NCBI GenBank assembly: GCA_018136815.1
Contig: CM030944.1
Location: 2,129,345 to 2,193,344, forward strand
Reading direction: 5' to 3'
Origin: Isochrysis galbana
Lineage: Eukaryota > Haptophyta > Isochrysidales > Isochrysidaceae
Length of the DNA: 64,000 bases
Positions 21,834 to 33,700 of this stretch are shown here, in pieces. The notes below the pieces were generated by a model that made no database searches, had not been told where the DNA came from, and saw only the letters and a program-made list of their open reading frames with translations. Every line of letters begins with the position of its first letter. The first letter of the stretch is position 1. A program made the translations under genes and the position numbers.

Positions 21834-22023
21834 CCTACATGTACATATGTGAAACACAGGAACAGTGTTTTTTTCGGAGGCCCAAAACATATGTTTTTCG
21901 CTGTTTTATTTCGGGCGGCCCCCCTACCCGCACATCTGTTTTTTACACTTTTTTTTTTCGACGGCAAAAAACATACTGTTTTTGCTGTTTTATTTCTAAG
22001 TTTGGCTGTGTTTCACATGTAGG
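21834..22023. mobile_element. 190-bp MITE with 8-bp target duplication (hAT-like)
   Basis: The element starts CCTACATG and ends CATGTAGG. The inverted homology continues inward (GTGAAACACAGG versus GTGAAACACAGCC, with an 8-bp offset on the left). The flanks CTCCCGAA (21826-21833 and 22024-22031) form an 8-bp direct duplication, the hallmark size of the hAT superfamily. The interior holds T-rich tracts and a repeated GCTGTTTTATTT, with no coding capacity. It is inserted into the hairpin repeat. A related fragment is at 5890-5957. Confidence 0.7.
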
Positions 22024-22565
22024 CTCCCGAAGCAAGCTCCAATCCGTCAGAAGTGTGATGTGCCAAGTCCAATATCAATATAATTCATCCTACTCCCTAC
22101 AACAAAGAGCATGGTCATGGCGCAAACAATAATGTATGTGCAAGCTAGCAAAGAATAGTGAGGAGGGAGAAAGGAGGGCCCTACGCGCTAGCGCTAGCGC
22201 GCTAGCCACTAGCCAAAAACAAAACTCATAGACGACATATTTTCGGGATATTTGGGCAGCCTTCCGGGATATAAACGGGATATCGTCGCGAAATCTTTGG
22301 GCAGATTTTTCGGAATATTTCTGCCTGGCCCTATGTGTCGGAGGGGACTCGATCCCGCGGGGGGCTGGCCTCCCGGCCCATTATAATTTTAGAAAGTCTA
22401 AAGTCTTGGCGCAACATGCAATCCGTTGCGCATTTTTTTTTTGGAGAGCGGCGCCGCTCGCCGCTCGCTCGTGCCCGTCGTCGGCGTCGGCCGCTCTTGC
22501 ACTCTCTCTCGCTCTCGCTCTCTCGGCGGGCCGCGTATTCACTGCGTCGGTCGGTCTCCGCACAG

Positions 22566-22853
22566 ATGGGCAGGCTGATCCCGCGTGCCTACTCGGAGAC
22601 GATGCTCTTCATCGTCCAGTCAATCGGCAAGATGGTCGTTGGAGTCGAGGTCGGCGGCACTGGGCACAAGCGCAAGGACTACTCAAAGAAGGTATCTCGC
22701 GCCGAGCGGCGCGCTACTGGCGCAGTCGACCAGGCGCAGCAGCGGAAGGAGGTGATGGCGGGCTCCGCCCTCTTCGGCATCCTGTTCGTACTCGCCTTGT
22801 ACGGCCTCTTCAAAGCGGCGACTGCAGCACCAGCCGCTCATGGTCGCAGGTAG
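22566..22853 (+). CDS. Small membrane protein with C-terminal hydrophobic helix (hypothetical)
   Basis: A 95-residue frame from ATG 22566 to TAG 22851-22853. Its N-terminus (MGRLIPRAYSETMLFIVQSI) has a moderately hydrophobic segment. A very basic middle (KRKDYSKKVSRAERRA) leads to a glutamine-rich helix and then a clear transmembrane helix (SALFGILFVLALYGLFKAAT) near the C-terminus with a short Arg tail. The layout resembles small ER or organelle tail-anchored proteins; I cannot assign a family. The start is preceded by TCTCCGCACAG, so a spliced 5' leader is possible. Codon use is GC-rich as in the confirmed genes. Confidence 0.55.
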   Translation: MGRLIPRAYSETMLFIVQSIGKMVVGVEVGGTGHKRKDYSKKVSRAERRATGAVDQAQQRKEVMAGSALFGILFVLALYGLFKAATAAPAAHGRR

Positions 22854-22929
22854 TAGTCTTGCCAACCACTATTGCTCCGGGCTGCTCGCAAGCAGGGGCG
22901 GCGGGCGGCCTGCGCCTGAGAGGATAAAT

Positions 22930-23340
22930 TGTGTCGATTGCAGCTAGAGCGTAAGAAATCATGGCGCGCGGAGCGATTACCTATCGATCGCAGCCGATAG
23001 CGTCGTGTCTACTTGTTTTTCAAGAGGTCGATTTGGCATTGGGCTTGCGCGCAGCGTGCAGTTGCAGTTGTGGAGTGCCTCGGTTCGGGCTGAGGCTGTG
23101 CGCCGCACCGAAGCACACGGGAGTCGCATTGATTCGCCAAAATTTTGCAACGAATGCCGGCAAGCGTTCTGCGTTCGGCTATTTCCATAAATGATACTGT
23201 TGCTATTGCGAGGCGGAAAGTGGGGTAGGGGTAGGAGGCAGGGGAGCAAAAAAATCTGAACGCGTAGCACTGACACGGCCCTAACTGCTACTACTATGAC
23301 ACCGCCCTTTCAATGTCACCTCTGATTATATTGACCTTCT
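22930..23340. other. Intergenic, nothing recognised
   Basis: Spacer between the small membrane-protein gene and a LINE fragment. No domain-bearing frame or obvious repeat. Confidence 0.4.
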
Positions 23341-23349
23341 TAGAAAGCA

Positions 23350-23745
23350 AGCGATGTCCCCGCCCCCTGCTCCGGAGGAGCATGAGTTAGCCCCTCAGGA
23401 AGATCCGGACGCACACGATACACGATTTAGCGAGACATTCTCGTGGACAAAGAGCATAATTACTATTTGCGCCGGAGGGGCGACTACCACAAAGTCAAGC
23501 TGAACGTTATGGGAGAACCCCATATACACGAGCGGATCAGCCCGCAGCTATTGCCCGACGAGCTATACACTCCGCTGAAGTGGGGACGAGCGTACGATGG
23601 GCCGGCTGAAACGGCATATCCGATACCTCAAGAATACACGCTTAAAGGCACGCATAAACATAAAACACTAGAAGAAATAAACGTCAGGGCGCTAACAAAA
23701 GCGTTCCTCGCAATGAGGAAAACGAAAGCACAAAAATCCCAGGAT
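23350..23745 (+). mobile_element. LINE fragment (same family as 38590-40574)
   Basis: The translation around 23355-23745 (PPPAPEEHELAPQEDPDAHD, then in another frame KEHNYYLRRRGDYHKVKLNV and WGRAYDGPAETAYPIPQEYT) corresponds to 39240-39615 of the longer LINE copy, with a frame change near 23430. Both ends are cut: no RT catalytic core and no 3' tail. Dead fragment. Confidence 0.8.
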
Positions 23746-23929
23746 GGGCTGTCAGTGGTGATATCAGTACTGAGATCTCAGTCTCAGTAGTGTCGGGGCT
23801 GAGATGTCTATCTCAGCTGAGAGCATTCCCGTCGACCAAAACTAAAATGAAATCCAAATAAAAAACTCTTGTGAGAGCGCGAACCGTGGTGGCGCGAAAA
23901 GGTCGCGCGACCGCAGCGAAGTCGGAGAT

Positions 23930-24302
23930 GAGCACGGACACCGAGCACAACACGAACATGGCGGCGGACGGCGATGAGGACCCGCCTGCATCCGCGACAC
24001 CCTGGGGGATGCAGCCCATCTCGACGCTCATCGGGGGCAAACTCGAGTGGTCAACCGTGATGGAGGATGCAGGGAGGCGCAAGCACGTGAAGACGAAGCA
24101 GTGCTTGTTCTGTGGGCTCACATTCACAGGTGGCCCCACCCAAATCCGCAGGCACCTCGACGCCAGAGCCACGCCCCGCACCATCCGCGCTTGTACACCC
24201 TCGCGGGAATGGGCAGCTCGCCACAGGGAGGTGGTGGCCGAGGTGTGGCGGCGCCAGTGCAAGTCTGAGTACGACGTGGCGGAGCAGGCACGGGTGCTGC
24301 TC
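23930..24302 (+). pseudogene. BED zinc-finger fragment of a hAT-type transposase
   Basis: The open frame has a BED-type finger (CLFCGLTFTGGPTQIRRHLD) in the same context as the 13443 element (LEWSTV-x-E before it; an Arg-rich segment after), but is clearly a different, diverged copy. At 24303 it runs into repeat family B (GCAGAGGAAGGCGGGAGGAC), so the rest of the transposase is lost. A possible continuation at 24545-24740 (APVGLQKLRAKIDQVVGHTD) follows that insertion. Confidence 0.6.
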
Positions 24303-24540
24303 CTCAGCAGAGGAAGGCGGGAGGACGGGCTTGGGCGAGGGCGAGCGCGACGACGGAGCGGACATGGTTGGGCAATTCGGGATTGATGGGCTAGAATAAA
24401 AAATTTTTCCAACTGGGAAGGTGCTGGTCCGAAGTTTTTTCTTCAGTGAAGGTGCAGGTGAAGGTGAGAGTGCAGGAACTGCAGGTGCAGGTGAAGACAC
24501 GGTGAACGGGGCGCGCTGGGCGGCCAGTAGCCCGCCAAGG
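24300..24540 (+). repeat. Repeat family B insertion within the BED element
   Basis: Begins near AGCAGAGGAAGGCGGGAGGA and includes GGCTTGGGCGAGGGCGAG, then an A/T stretch and GTGAAGGTGCAGGTGAAGG short repeats. It separates the two parts of the BED-type remnant. Exact edges unknown. Confidence 0.45.
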
Positions 24541-24765
24541 TGGCTGTTGATCGTGCTCCCGTGGGATTGCAAAAGTTGAGAGCCAAAATTGATCAAGTGG
24601 TGGGGCACACCGACACCACTGACTTCGGGCGCTCGACTGGCGACCTCTACGGCCTCAGCAGCATCCTCGCAGTTTGTCGCTGCAGCACTCCAGCAACCCC
24701 GGGAGTGCGCAACGCTACCCCTTCGCCATCTGAAGGAGCCTAGGCCCCAGACATGACCATGAATG

Positions 24766-25965
24766 TGTCAGAGCAAGGCTCATCTCACTCTTGGAGATGG
24801 CCTGCGAGGGCGCGCCGGCAGCTAGCGCGGAATGCGGTTCTTGCGGGGAGCTCATGGAGCTTTCCTCGGGGGTGACTACGGGCATGGTGATCGACGCACG
24901 ACGCACGACGCACGGAGGGCGCGGAAGTGTGGAAGGAGGCTTGTGGGAGGTGGTGGCAGGCGACTGGGGGTGGCTCAGGCGCGTGCTTGGCTGGTATTGA
25001 CTCGTTGACTCGGGGTATAGACTCGGGAACTCGGGGGGACTCGCTTGGGAACACGGTGGGACTCGACGAAGTTGCTACAAAAACACTCACAAGAAACCCA
25101 AACCCCAACGACCTTGGGCTCAGAAAACTAACGTAAACACTCCGGAATCATACGATAAACAAACCCTCCCCGTGCGACAAAGGCTGAGGTCGCGATCGCT
25201 CGTCATGCGCGAAGAAATACGGAAAGAGAGCGCAAAACTACGCAAACGAAGGGTTCAAACTATCGTTAAAGTGAAAACTCGTCCGCTGAAGCCAACGCGG
25301 AGGGTCGAGGAGAGGTCCAAACTCGCGCGGGGGGAAGAAGGCGATGTGCAGAGAGACCTTCTAGACAAGCGACGAGCAAGGGGCGACGAAACAAGACGCG
25401 AGACGCGGGGCGCGTGCCATTCGTTCTTCCTTTCTTTCACCGAAAACGCGGCGAAACTAACGTTAAACATCGGTACCCCCTCCGCGAGAATCGCGAAGAA
25501 GAACGGACGAGATGGAGGCAATCATCGAAGGAATCGCGAGAGGAATCGAAGCGAGGGGGGGGAAACAGCGCGCGCGGGGGGGGGAACGAACGACGGCCGG
25601 AGGAAACGAACCGCGCGCGGAGGAGAAGAACCTCGCGCGGGGGGGGGGAATAATATAACGGCCGGAGGCGACGGATGGCACGCCGAGAGGAAGAACCTGC
25701 CGCGGGGGGCGAGGGACCGAGGGCACGGCGGGGCAGCGTGGGAGGGCGCGAGGGTGATCTCGGAGCGAGATCGCGTCCTTTCCCTCGCGGAGCGCAGAGA
25801 GACCCCCACGGAACATCCTGGGACCGGAGAATGTTTTGGACGAAACTTCCCTCCGTCGGCCGAGGAGAGGAGGACGGAGAGAGAGAGAGAGAGAGTCTCG
25901 CAGAGCAACTGCGGAACGAGAAGTCGAAGTCATGCCGGTTTATTACCTTAAACGAGCCAACAATT
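24766..25965 (-). repeat. 3' LTR of the Ty3 element, distal part (interrupted)
   Basis: As read on the plus strand this is TGTCAGAGCAAGGCTCATCT... to ...CGAGCCAACAATT (1200 bp). With 27369-27567 (199 bp) it makes a 1399-bp LTR, exactly the length of the LTR inserted in it. It starts right after a repeat whose empty version is at 15109-15175, which supports 24766 as the true boundary. Arginine-rich frames on both strands inside are not genes. Confidence 0.9.
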
Positions 25966-27364
25966 TGTTGTATTCCTGCCCATCTGAAGGCTGTAGGCAT
26001 GAATATTCGTGTAAGGTACGCGCTCACAATTACAATTGAACAGTTCCCCGTGTTGCCACTGACGCACAAGACACACAGATTCGGATTCCCCATGGTCTCA
26101 AGTCCAGGTTTGCAGATTTTGGTCTCGAAATTTGCGATTCGAATTTTGTTTTTGCTGTTACTATAATTGTTGGCTCGTTTAAGGTAATAAACCGGCATGA
26201 CTTCGACTTCTCGTTCCGCAGTTGCTCTGCGAGACTCTCTCTCTCTCTCTCTCCGTCCTCCTCTCCTCGGCCGACGGAGGGAAGTTTCGTCCAAAACATT
26301 CTCCGGTCCCAGGATGTTCCGTGGGGGTCTCTCTGCGCTCCGCGAGGGAAAGGACGCGATCTCGCTCCGAGATCACCCTCGCGCCCTCCCACGCTGCCCC
26401 GCCGTGCCCTCGGTCCCTCGCCCCCCCGCGGCAGGTTCTTCCTCTCGGCGTGCCATCCGTCGCCTCCGGCCGTTATATTATTCCCCCCCCCCGCGCGAGG
26501 TTCTTCTCCTCCGCGCGCGGTTCGTTTCCTCCGGCCGTCGTTCGTTCCCCGCTCGCGCGCGCTGTTTCCCCCCCCTCGCTTCGATTCCTCTCGCGATTCC
26601 TTCGATGATTGCCTCCATCTCGTCCGTTCTTCTTCGCGATTCTCGCGGAGGGGGTACCGATGTTTAACGTTAGTTTCGCCGCGTTTTCGGTGAAAGAAAG
26701 GAAGAACGAATGGCACGCGCCCCGCGTCTCGCGTCTTGTTTCGTTGCCCCTTGCTCGTCGCTTGTCTAGAAGGTCTCTCTGCACATCGCCTTCTTCCCCC
26801 CGCGCGAGTTTGGACCTCTCCTCGACCCTCCGCGTTGGCTTCAGCGGACGAGTTTTCACTTTAACGATAGTTTGAACCCTTCGTTTGCGTAGTTTTGCGC
26901 TCTCTTTCCGTATTTCTTCGCGCATGACGAGCGATCGCGACCTCAGCCTTTGTCGCACGGGGAGGGTTTGTTTATCGTATGATTCCGGAGTGTTTACGTT
27001 AGTTTTCTGAGCCCAAGGTCGTTGGGGTTTGGGTTTCTTGTGAGTGTTTTTGTAGCAACTTCGTCGAGTCCCACCGTGTTCCCAAGCGAGTCCCCCCGAG
27101 TTCCCGAGTCTATACCCCGAGTCAACGAGTCAATACCAGCCAAGCACGCGCCTGAGCCACCCCCAGTCGCCTGCCACCACCTCCCACAAGCCTCCTTCCA
27201 CACTTCCGCGCCCTCCGTGCGTCGTGCGTCGTGCGTCGATCACCATGCCCGTAGTCACCCCCGAGGAAAGCTCCATGAGTTCCCCGCAAGAACCGCATTC
27301 CGCGCTAGCTGCCGGCGCGCCCTCGCAGGCCATCTCCAAGAGTGAGATGAGCCTTGCTCTGACA
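25966..27364 (+). mobile_element. Nested solo LTR, opposite orientation, same family
   Basis: A complete 1399-bp LTR (TGTTGTATTCC ... CTCTGACA) lies inside the Ty3 element's own 3' LTR in the opposite orientation. AATT is duplicated on both sides (25962-25965 and 27365-27368), and the uninterrupted site is seen at 4660-5001 (CCAACAATTATAG). There is no internal region, so it is a solo LTR or recombination product. The insertion creates an inverted repeat with arms 24766-25965 and 26165-27364. Confidence 0.9.
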
Positions 27365-27368
27365 AATT

Positions 27369-27567
27369 ATAGTAACAGCAAAAACAAAATTCGAATCGCA
27401 AATTTCGAGACCAAAATCTGCAAACCTGGACTTGAGACCATGGGGAATCCGAATCTGTGTGTCTTGTGCGTCAGTGGCAACACGGGGAACTGTTCAATTG
27501 TAATTGTGAGCGCGTACCTTACACGAATATTCATGCCTACAGCCTTCAGATGGGCAGGAATACAACA
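27369..27567 (-). repeat. 3' LTR of the Ty3 element, proximal part
   Basis: This is the remaining 199 bp of the interrupted LTR, ending (plus strand) GGAATACAACA at 27567 and abutting CCCCCC (27568-27573), the complement of the polypurine tract. The sequence equals 4799-5001 and is also the inverse of 25966-26170. Confidence 0.9.
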
Positions 27568-27573
27568 CCCCCC
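27568..27573 (-). promoter_or_regulatory. Polypurine tract for plus-strand priming
   Basis: Six G residues on the minus strand sit directly 5' of the TG of the 3' LTR, the position where Ty3-type elements prime second-strand DNA synthesis. This orients the element and fixes the LTR boundary. Confidence 0.75.
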
Positions 27574-27824
27574 GACTTAAATCGAGACGTCTCCCGATGT
27601 CGAGCCAAGAGAGTTCATTTAACCATACGAGACGAGAGACTTAGAAGAGGAGGATTAACCCATGGATCCAAAGCGAGCACAAAATCGGCAGCTTAGCGCG
27701 GCGGCCCCCGATTTCGTACGTCACGTCCTACCACGTTCTCCCTTTTACAGGAGTTTTGCTCGGGCAGTTGCGCTGGGTCAGGCGCTGACGCGACGCTAAT
27801 CATCCACTTCCGGTCGACTTAGCG

Positions 27825-30737
27825 CTACGATTGTGAACGAGAACGAGTACGACTCGAAGGCAGATCAGGAGGAGTACGACTTGTCTCTTGAATTCGACGT
27901 GGAATAACTTGATTGGATTGGGAACTTGAGCTTGGACTTGAAGAGGAGTCTACAGCGGAGTGAGCTTGGGGTTGAACCGGACGGCGGTCGAAAGTGGTGT
28001 CGTACGACTCAACTAGATCAGCACAACGCCGAAGCAACTCAATTCGAGACTCCCAAGTAGCTTCAGAACGAGGATAGCCGCGCCATTTGACGAGATACTT
28101 GAATGAAACTCCATCGCCCTTGCGATCGAGTAACTCTTCGACCAAGTACTCATCTTCAGCGAGCGGAGACGAATCGGTGACGGTGAAGTACGGACGAAGA
28201 TTGGAAATGTGAACTTCATCCTTGACTTGACGATTTTCGAGATCGCGTAGACGGTAGCGAGTGGCCGAGATGGCTTCTTCTACTCGGTAGGGACCGGAGT
28301 AGAGATATTGAAGTTTGTTGGCGTGGCCAGGGATTCGACGACAAACTCTGTCTCCTGGTTTGAAGGTGACACCGAGTTTAGACTTTTGAGAGGCGGAGCG
28401 CATCGATTCGCGTTGGGCTTCTTGAGTACTTTCGAGGGCGGAACGCCACGACTCGAGAAGCTTCTTATTGAGCTCGGTGGCGTAAATGACGGCATCGGAC
28501 GGAGGCCTAGATGGAAGGAACTCGAGAACAGGAGCAGGGTCAGCAAGTTGAGCTGCAAGACGAAGCTCCCGACCAAACAAGATAGCCGCGGGTGACTTGG
28601 GTACGACGCGACCGGCGGTCGCTCGCATAGACATGAGAAGAAACGGAAGGTGGTCGACCCAATGGGCGCCGCCTTCATTGGAGACTCGAGTCATCGTGAG
28701 GAGAGTTTGTTGAGCTCTTTCCACTAGCCCTACGCCTTCGTGGCGATAGGCTTCAGTAGTGCTCAAGTCCGTGCCAGTCGCTTTGAGAATTAGGTCCACT
28801 AACCGAGAGCAAAGATTCGAGCCGGCGTCGGTTCGAAGTTGGCGAGGGACTCCATAACGAGATACGATGAGACGCATGAAGACGTCCAGACATTTTGCGG
28901 ACGAGGGGTTACCGTTGCAAGGCTCAGCTTCAATCCAACGAGAGAGAGAATCGACGAAAACAATCAGCTTATCAAAACCGGAGCGGCCGGATACGAAATC
29001 GTGGGTGGGAGCCATCGAAAGAATATCGCAATAGACGACGTCGAAAGGATAGGATCCGATAGAAAGACCGGATGGATGGGCGAGCGGTCGCGGTAACGGT
29101 TTGCCAAGAGTGCATTCATGGCACTCTCGAACGTACTCCGATACAGAGGCGGATAGGCCAGGCCAGTAAACTCGAGAACGAAGTAGGGTAGTCATCCTTG
29201 TCGCACCTGGGTGACCAAGGTGGTCATGGTAGGCGCGGAGGTACGTGTCACGAAGGGACTCCGGAATGTATAAACGAAGAGGAGCCTCTTCCGCCTCTGA
29301 GGAGCGGTAGTAGAGTAGGCCATCGCGAAGCAGGAATCGGGACCTTTTCTTCGACGACGAGCTAGAGTCGATCGAAGAGGAAGCTTTCGGAAGGATCGAC
29401 TCGAGTTCAGAAATGATTGAGCTAGCGAACTCGTCGGTAGAGAGCGCTTGACGCAATTCGTCGGCATGAGGCACGCCCACATCGAGATACGAGGAGGTAA
29501 TCGACTCCGAAGATTCCGATGCTTGACGAGCGAGCCTATCGTTTGCTTGTTGGCGGCGAGCGGTGAGGGTGGATGACGTAACCGCGGCGGCAACTATGTC
29601 GTGAATTTCAGAAGAATCGAAAGAATGGGCGTCACTCTCCTCGAGATGGAGAGGATCGTGATCGGGCTCGAGAGCAACTAGGCGGGATAAGCCGTCGGCG
29701 TCCCAGTGAGTGACTCCAGGTTTGTGCACGACGTCGAATCGATATTCGGCTAGCTTCAGGACCCATCGCATGAGGCGCGAGGCTGGACCACCGGTGACTT
29801 GATCTTTCATCGTGTGAAGCCAGCGCAAAGCTGAATGGTCTACGACGAGGGTGAAGTGGCGACCCCAAAGATACGGCCTCCAATTTCGGATCGATTCTAG
29901 CGCTGCTAGAAGTTCGATTTCAGTAACTGTCCAATGGCGCTCAGCCGGACTCAAACTACGACCGTAGTATGCAACAACGCGCTCTCTCCCTTCGTCGTCT
30001 TTCTGAGCAAGGACGCCGGCGATGCCGAGCTTGCTAGCACCGTCGGTCTTAACGAGGAAAGGACGGTCGTCTCGAGGAGGTGCGAGTACGGGTTCTTCAC
30101 AGATAGCTTGCTTGAGATCTTCGATAGCCTGGCGACAGGCTTCTGTTTGCGACTCGACCGGGACATCGCACCCTTTCCGCGTGAGAGCGGTTAACGGCGC
30201 TGCACGGATCGCAAAACGGCGTATAAAACGGCGGTAGTACGAGCACAGTCCAAGGAAAGAACGGACGGCTTCGATAGAGTTGATTTGGGTAGGGTCGATT
30301 TTCGAGACGGCTTCCACTTTCTTGGGATCCATCCGAAGACCTTCACGCGAAACAACGTGGCCGAGATATTCAGCCGAGGTGGCAAAGAAAACGCATTTCG
30401 ACATCTTGCAAGTGAGGCCCGCCCAGATGAGACGTTCCAAGACAAGATCAAGACGGTGTAACATTTGTTGGAATGACGACTCTTCCCTGGCCTGCAGCGA
30501 GTCACCTACGCCTGTCGACCAGGCGCCGACATCATCCAAGTATGGCATACAAATCTCCCATGCCAGCCCACCGAGAACGGCGTCCATGAGGCGGCACATA
30601 TACGAGGGACCGGATTGAACACCAAAAGGCAAGTAATTGAACTCGTACTTGCCGCGATGAGTAGTGAACGCGGTGATATGTTTATCGGACTCTTTGATCG
30701 GTATACCCAGAAACCAGATGCCAGGTCCAGGGTGCAA
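27825..30737 (-). pseudogene. Ty3 Pol, 3' part: RT (C-terminal two thirds), RNase H, integrase, chromodomain
   Basis: A continuous 970-codon frame. Order: RT fingers/palm remainder (KYEFNYLPFGVQ, catalytic YLDD at about residue 67), RNase H (FLVKTDGASKLGIAGVLAQK, with the WTVTEIELLAALESI helix, about 225-305), integrase zinc-binding HHCC (HDHLGHPG ... CHECTLGKP, about 507-550), integrase core with DDE (VVYCDIL, LRTDAGSN, GLVERAQ, about 565-690), a GPYRVEEA connector, and a chromodomain (EYLVEELLDRKGDG ... YLVKWRGYPRSEATWE, about 855-915). The tail is Ser/Arg-rich. It functions with the upstream frame but is one base out of register with it near 30720, so no full-length RT can be made from this copy without recoding. 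Confidence 0.9.
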
Positions 30738-33700
30738 AGGAATAGAGAATCAAGGTTGCCTTGGCCGGACGACAATCGGTCGATGGCTTCTACCGTGAGG
30801 GGAAGAGGGCTGTCCTCTAGACGAAGCTTGGAGTTGACGTCGCGATAATCTACGCAGAAACGTACGGAGCCATCCTTCTTAGTGACTAGCACGACTCGAG
30901 AGGCCCACGACGAATTTGATTTCCTAATGATGCCCGCGGACTCCATCTTGCAAACTTCGTCCTCTATGATCTTCTCACCCTCTCGTCCAACTCTAGACGG
31001 TGCGTGGCGGTGAGCTTCGGCTCCGGGGTTGAGCGGTAGCTCTACCTCCATCACGTGAGTGTGATTCGGGTTGGTCGGGTCAATTGCGAAAGCAGCGATA
31101 CGTCGGGCTAGTAGACGACGAACTTGTTCACGTTGGGGCATCGAGAGACGGCCTTCGGGGTCGATCTTGGCTGCCTCGAGGAGCTTACGCTGGTCCTCGT
31201 CGAGCGACTCAATCACATCCGGCGAGTTAACGGCCCCGACGCGGCGATATGTTCCAGCGTGAATTTTGAATCGAACCTGTAGCGAAGCTACAGGATGGAA
31301 CGACGGAAGGTGTAGAGGTTTGGGGTCAGTGTTGACCACCGTAACCGCGATGGTGTGGTCGGCGTTCGACCTCTCTACTTGGGGAATGACGAGAGGAGAG
31401 CTATCGATCGTTTCACGCGTAGGGAGTCGGTCCACGAGCATGGCGCAGTCTTCGTGTTCTCGAAGAGCTAGCGGAATTCGGACGTGAAACGTTGCCCGAT
31501 GATAGGCCGGGATCGTGATAGGTTCGTGGGTGTATAGGAGGTACTCGGAGCCACATGATGCCGGCGCTTTGGCGGCAAACTCATCGGCCGTGCTGAAGAG
31601 AGGCTCGGTGACTAGCTGGTTGTCGTTTTTGGTGGCCTGCGGCCCTCGGAAGAAGTCAGTCGTGATTGGGTTCGCGGAGGTCGGACAGACCTGTGCACAA
31701 GTCATGCTGACAGGGACCACCGCTATCGGTGACGTCGAGACGCAAAAGATCGGCGGAGCGTCGGGGCTTGGACTGCCATTAACCTCAAGAGGAGCCACCG
31801 TGGATGGAGCACCGAGGGTGATAGAGCCGTCCGTGCTGTCGGAGGCGAGCTGAATCGAAGCGGCGTGCGTAGCTAAGAAGTCGTTCCCGAGCAGCAGCAT
31901 CGGGTTGCCTTCAATCACCATGAACGTATGACGAAAGAGAAATCCACCGACGGAGAAAACGATCCGAGCCTTGCCTCGCGTGATAAGAGGTAGGCCGTCT
32001 GGGCCATGGAGCGGTGTCACTACGGCTTGCGGCAGCCGCTCGACGCATGCGTCGTTGGGTAGGCTGGACAAGAGGGAAGTGGTCACGACCGACGGGCCAG
32101 CTCCGGTGTCAGCGAGGGTGCTGTTGACCGTGAGAGCGGAGTCGGCCAAGATTACTCCTTCTTTGCCGGTAGCCTCGCCGGAGCGGCAGACCATCAGGTC
32201 TCGAACATATAGGCAATGCCTTGGGTAGGCAGATGGTAGGGTATCCACGACGCTCTCCGGTCGGTGCGTGGTCACGTGTGCGATGGTGTCGGACGGGGAC
32301 GGGGTTGGTCGACAGCGTGGTTGCTCGGGTGAATTCGTCGTCAAAGTAGTCGTCGTCTCTTCGGGTACTCCGACTGCCGCTATCGTGGCAGAGAGCCTAG
32401 AGGCGTCGTCCTCGTTGGTAGCGGTACAGGGTGATAACTTGGGACTAGTGTATCCCAGGCCTCTCTTGTCGGTGGGGTGCCTCGGGTGGTCGGACATCCT
32501 TTCCCAGTCTTTCTCGAGACGAGCTTGGGCTTCTGTCTTGGGTCTTCGAACTAATGAGGCTAGCTCTTCGGCGCGGATGCCTTTGGCTTCCACGAACTCG
32601 ATCGGCGCTCGGACGGCAGCGGCGAGGTCGGATTCCTCGACGGCGCCTCGTCCGGCTAGAGCTTGCGATCTTATTTCGTCAGCGGTTTCGAGCGTGACGT
32701 TGGACCATTTCTGGTCCCCGTTCACTCCGAATGATTGCCATTGTTGGCGCCGCTTCCGGAGAGTCGTCGGCGTCGTCGGACGTGGCGAGCTCGCGCGTGC
32801 CGGAGGCGGGGCGGTCCATGGAGAGAATGGGTCGTGGAAAGTAGACTCGGAGGCGTAGAGTGGCGTGTCGTTGTCGTGGTTATCGTGGGTTTCTTTTTGG
32901 TCTTCGTGGTTGTCTGACTCGGGAGTAGCTGGACGGGAAACAACGGGGTCGGAAGAAACTTCACTAGTTTCCCTCCCCCTCTCATAACGATGAAGAGCCG
33001 ACCACGGCTCGTAGGCGGTAGCCTCGGTTGAGCTAAGTGAAGGCCGGTCCAATAGGCTGCGCCGCGCGCAAGCGAGTAGCTCTAACGCGGACAATATCTT
33101 CGTCGATGGCTGGTCTCGCTGTTGGCTCAAATGTCGAAGAAGAACAGGCATCCAATGGATCGCCATCGCTCCAGCTACACCGACGTAGGTGCGGCTGCGC
33201 AGAGCGCCACGGTGCGGTGAAGGAGACAGATTAGCCATGGCTGACTCACGGCCATCCACGACGCAGGTTGGCTGAAGGGGCGGCAGCCCTTTGGTGAGGT
33301 ACAACCCGGTGGCTTTCTGGTGTCCAGTGCCGTGCTCCCATGGTTGGACGAATTGGGTCGGGGTCAACCCCCCGACTAAACGGCGAGCTTCCGCATGCAT
33401 CCGAGGGTTCTCGACCGCTACAAACGGAGCAGTGGCGGAGGCCATTGACTTGAAGACGCGAGCGGCCGACTCAAGAGCGGCACGACGTCCGGGTTCTTGG
33501 GAGAGCCATTGACTGCTGACAGCGGAGAGGTACGTGCAGGGCGGGTGGGCGATGACTAGGTCCCAACCTAGGTTTTGGACATGAAGCGCGTCGCCTTGGA
33601 AGTGGGGCACGTAATCGATCTCGGAAGGATACAAATCGCACGTAGCTACATCAGCACCGGCGAGTAGGAACATGGAGGAGACGACGCCGCTCGTCTCGCC

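Noticed and set aside
25172-27090. Long Arg/Glu-rich open frames on both strands
   Set aside because: They lie in the two inverted LTR copies and mirror each other exactly; composition-driven, no domains.
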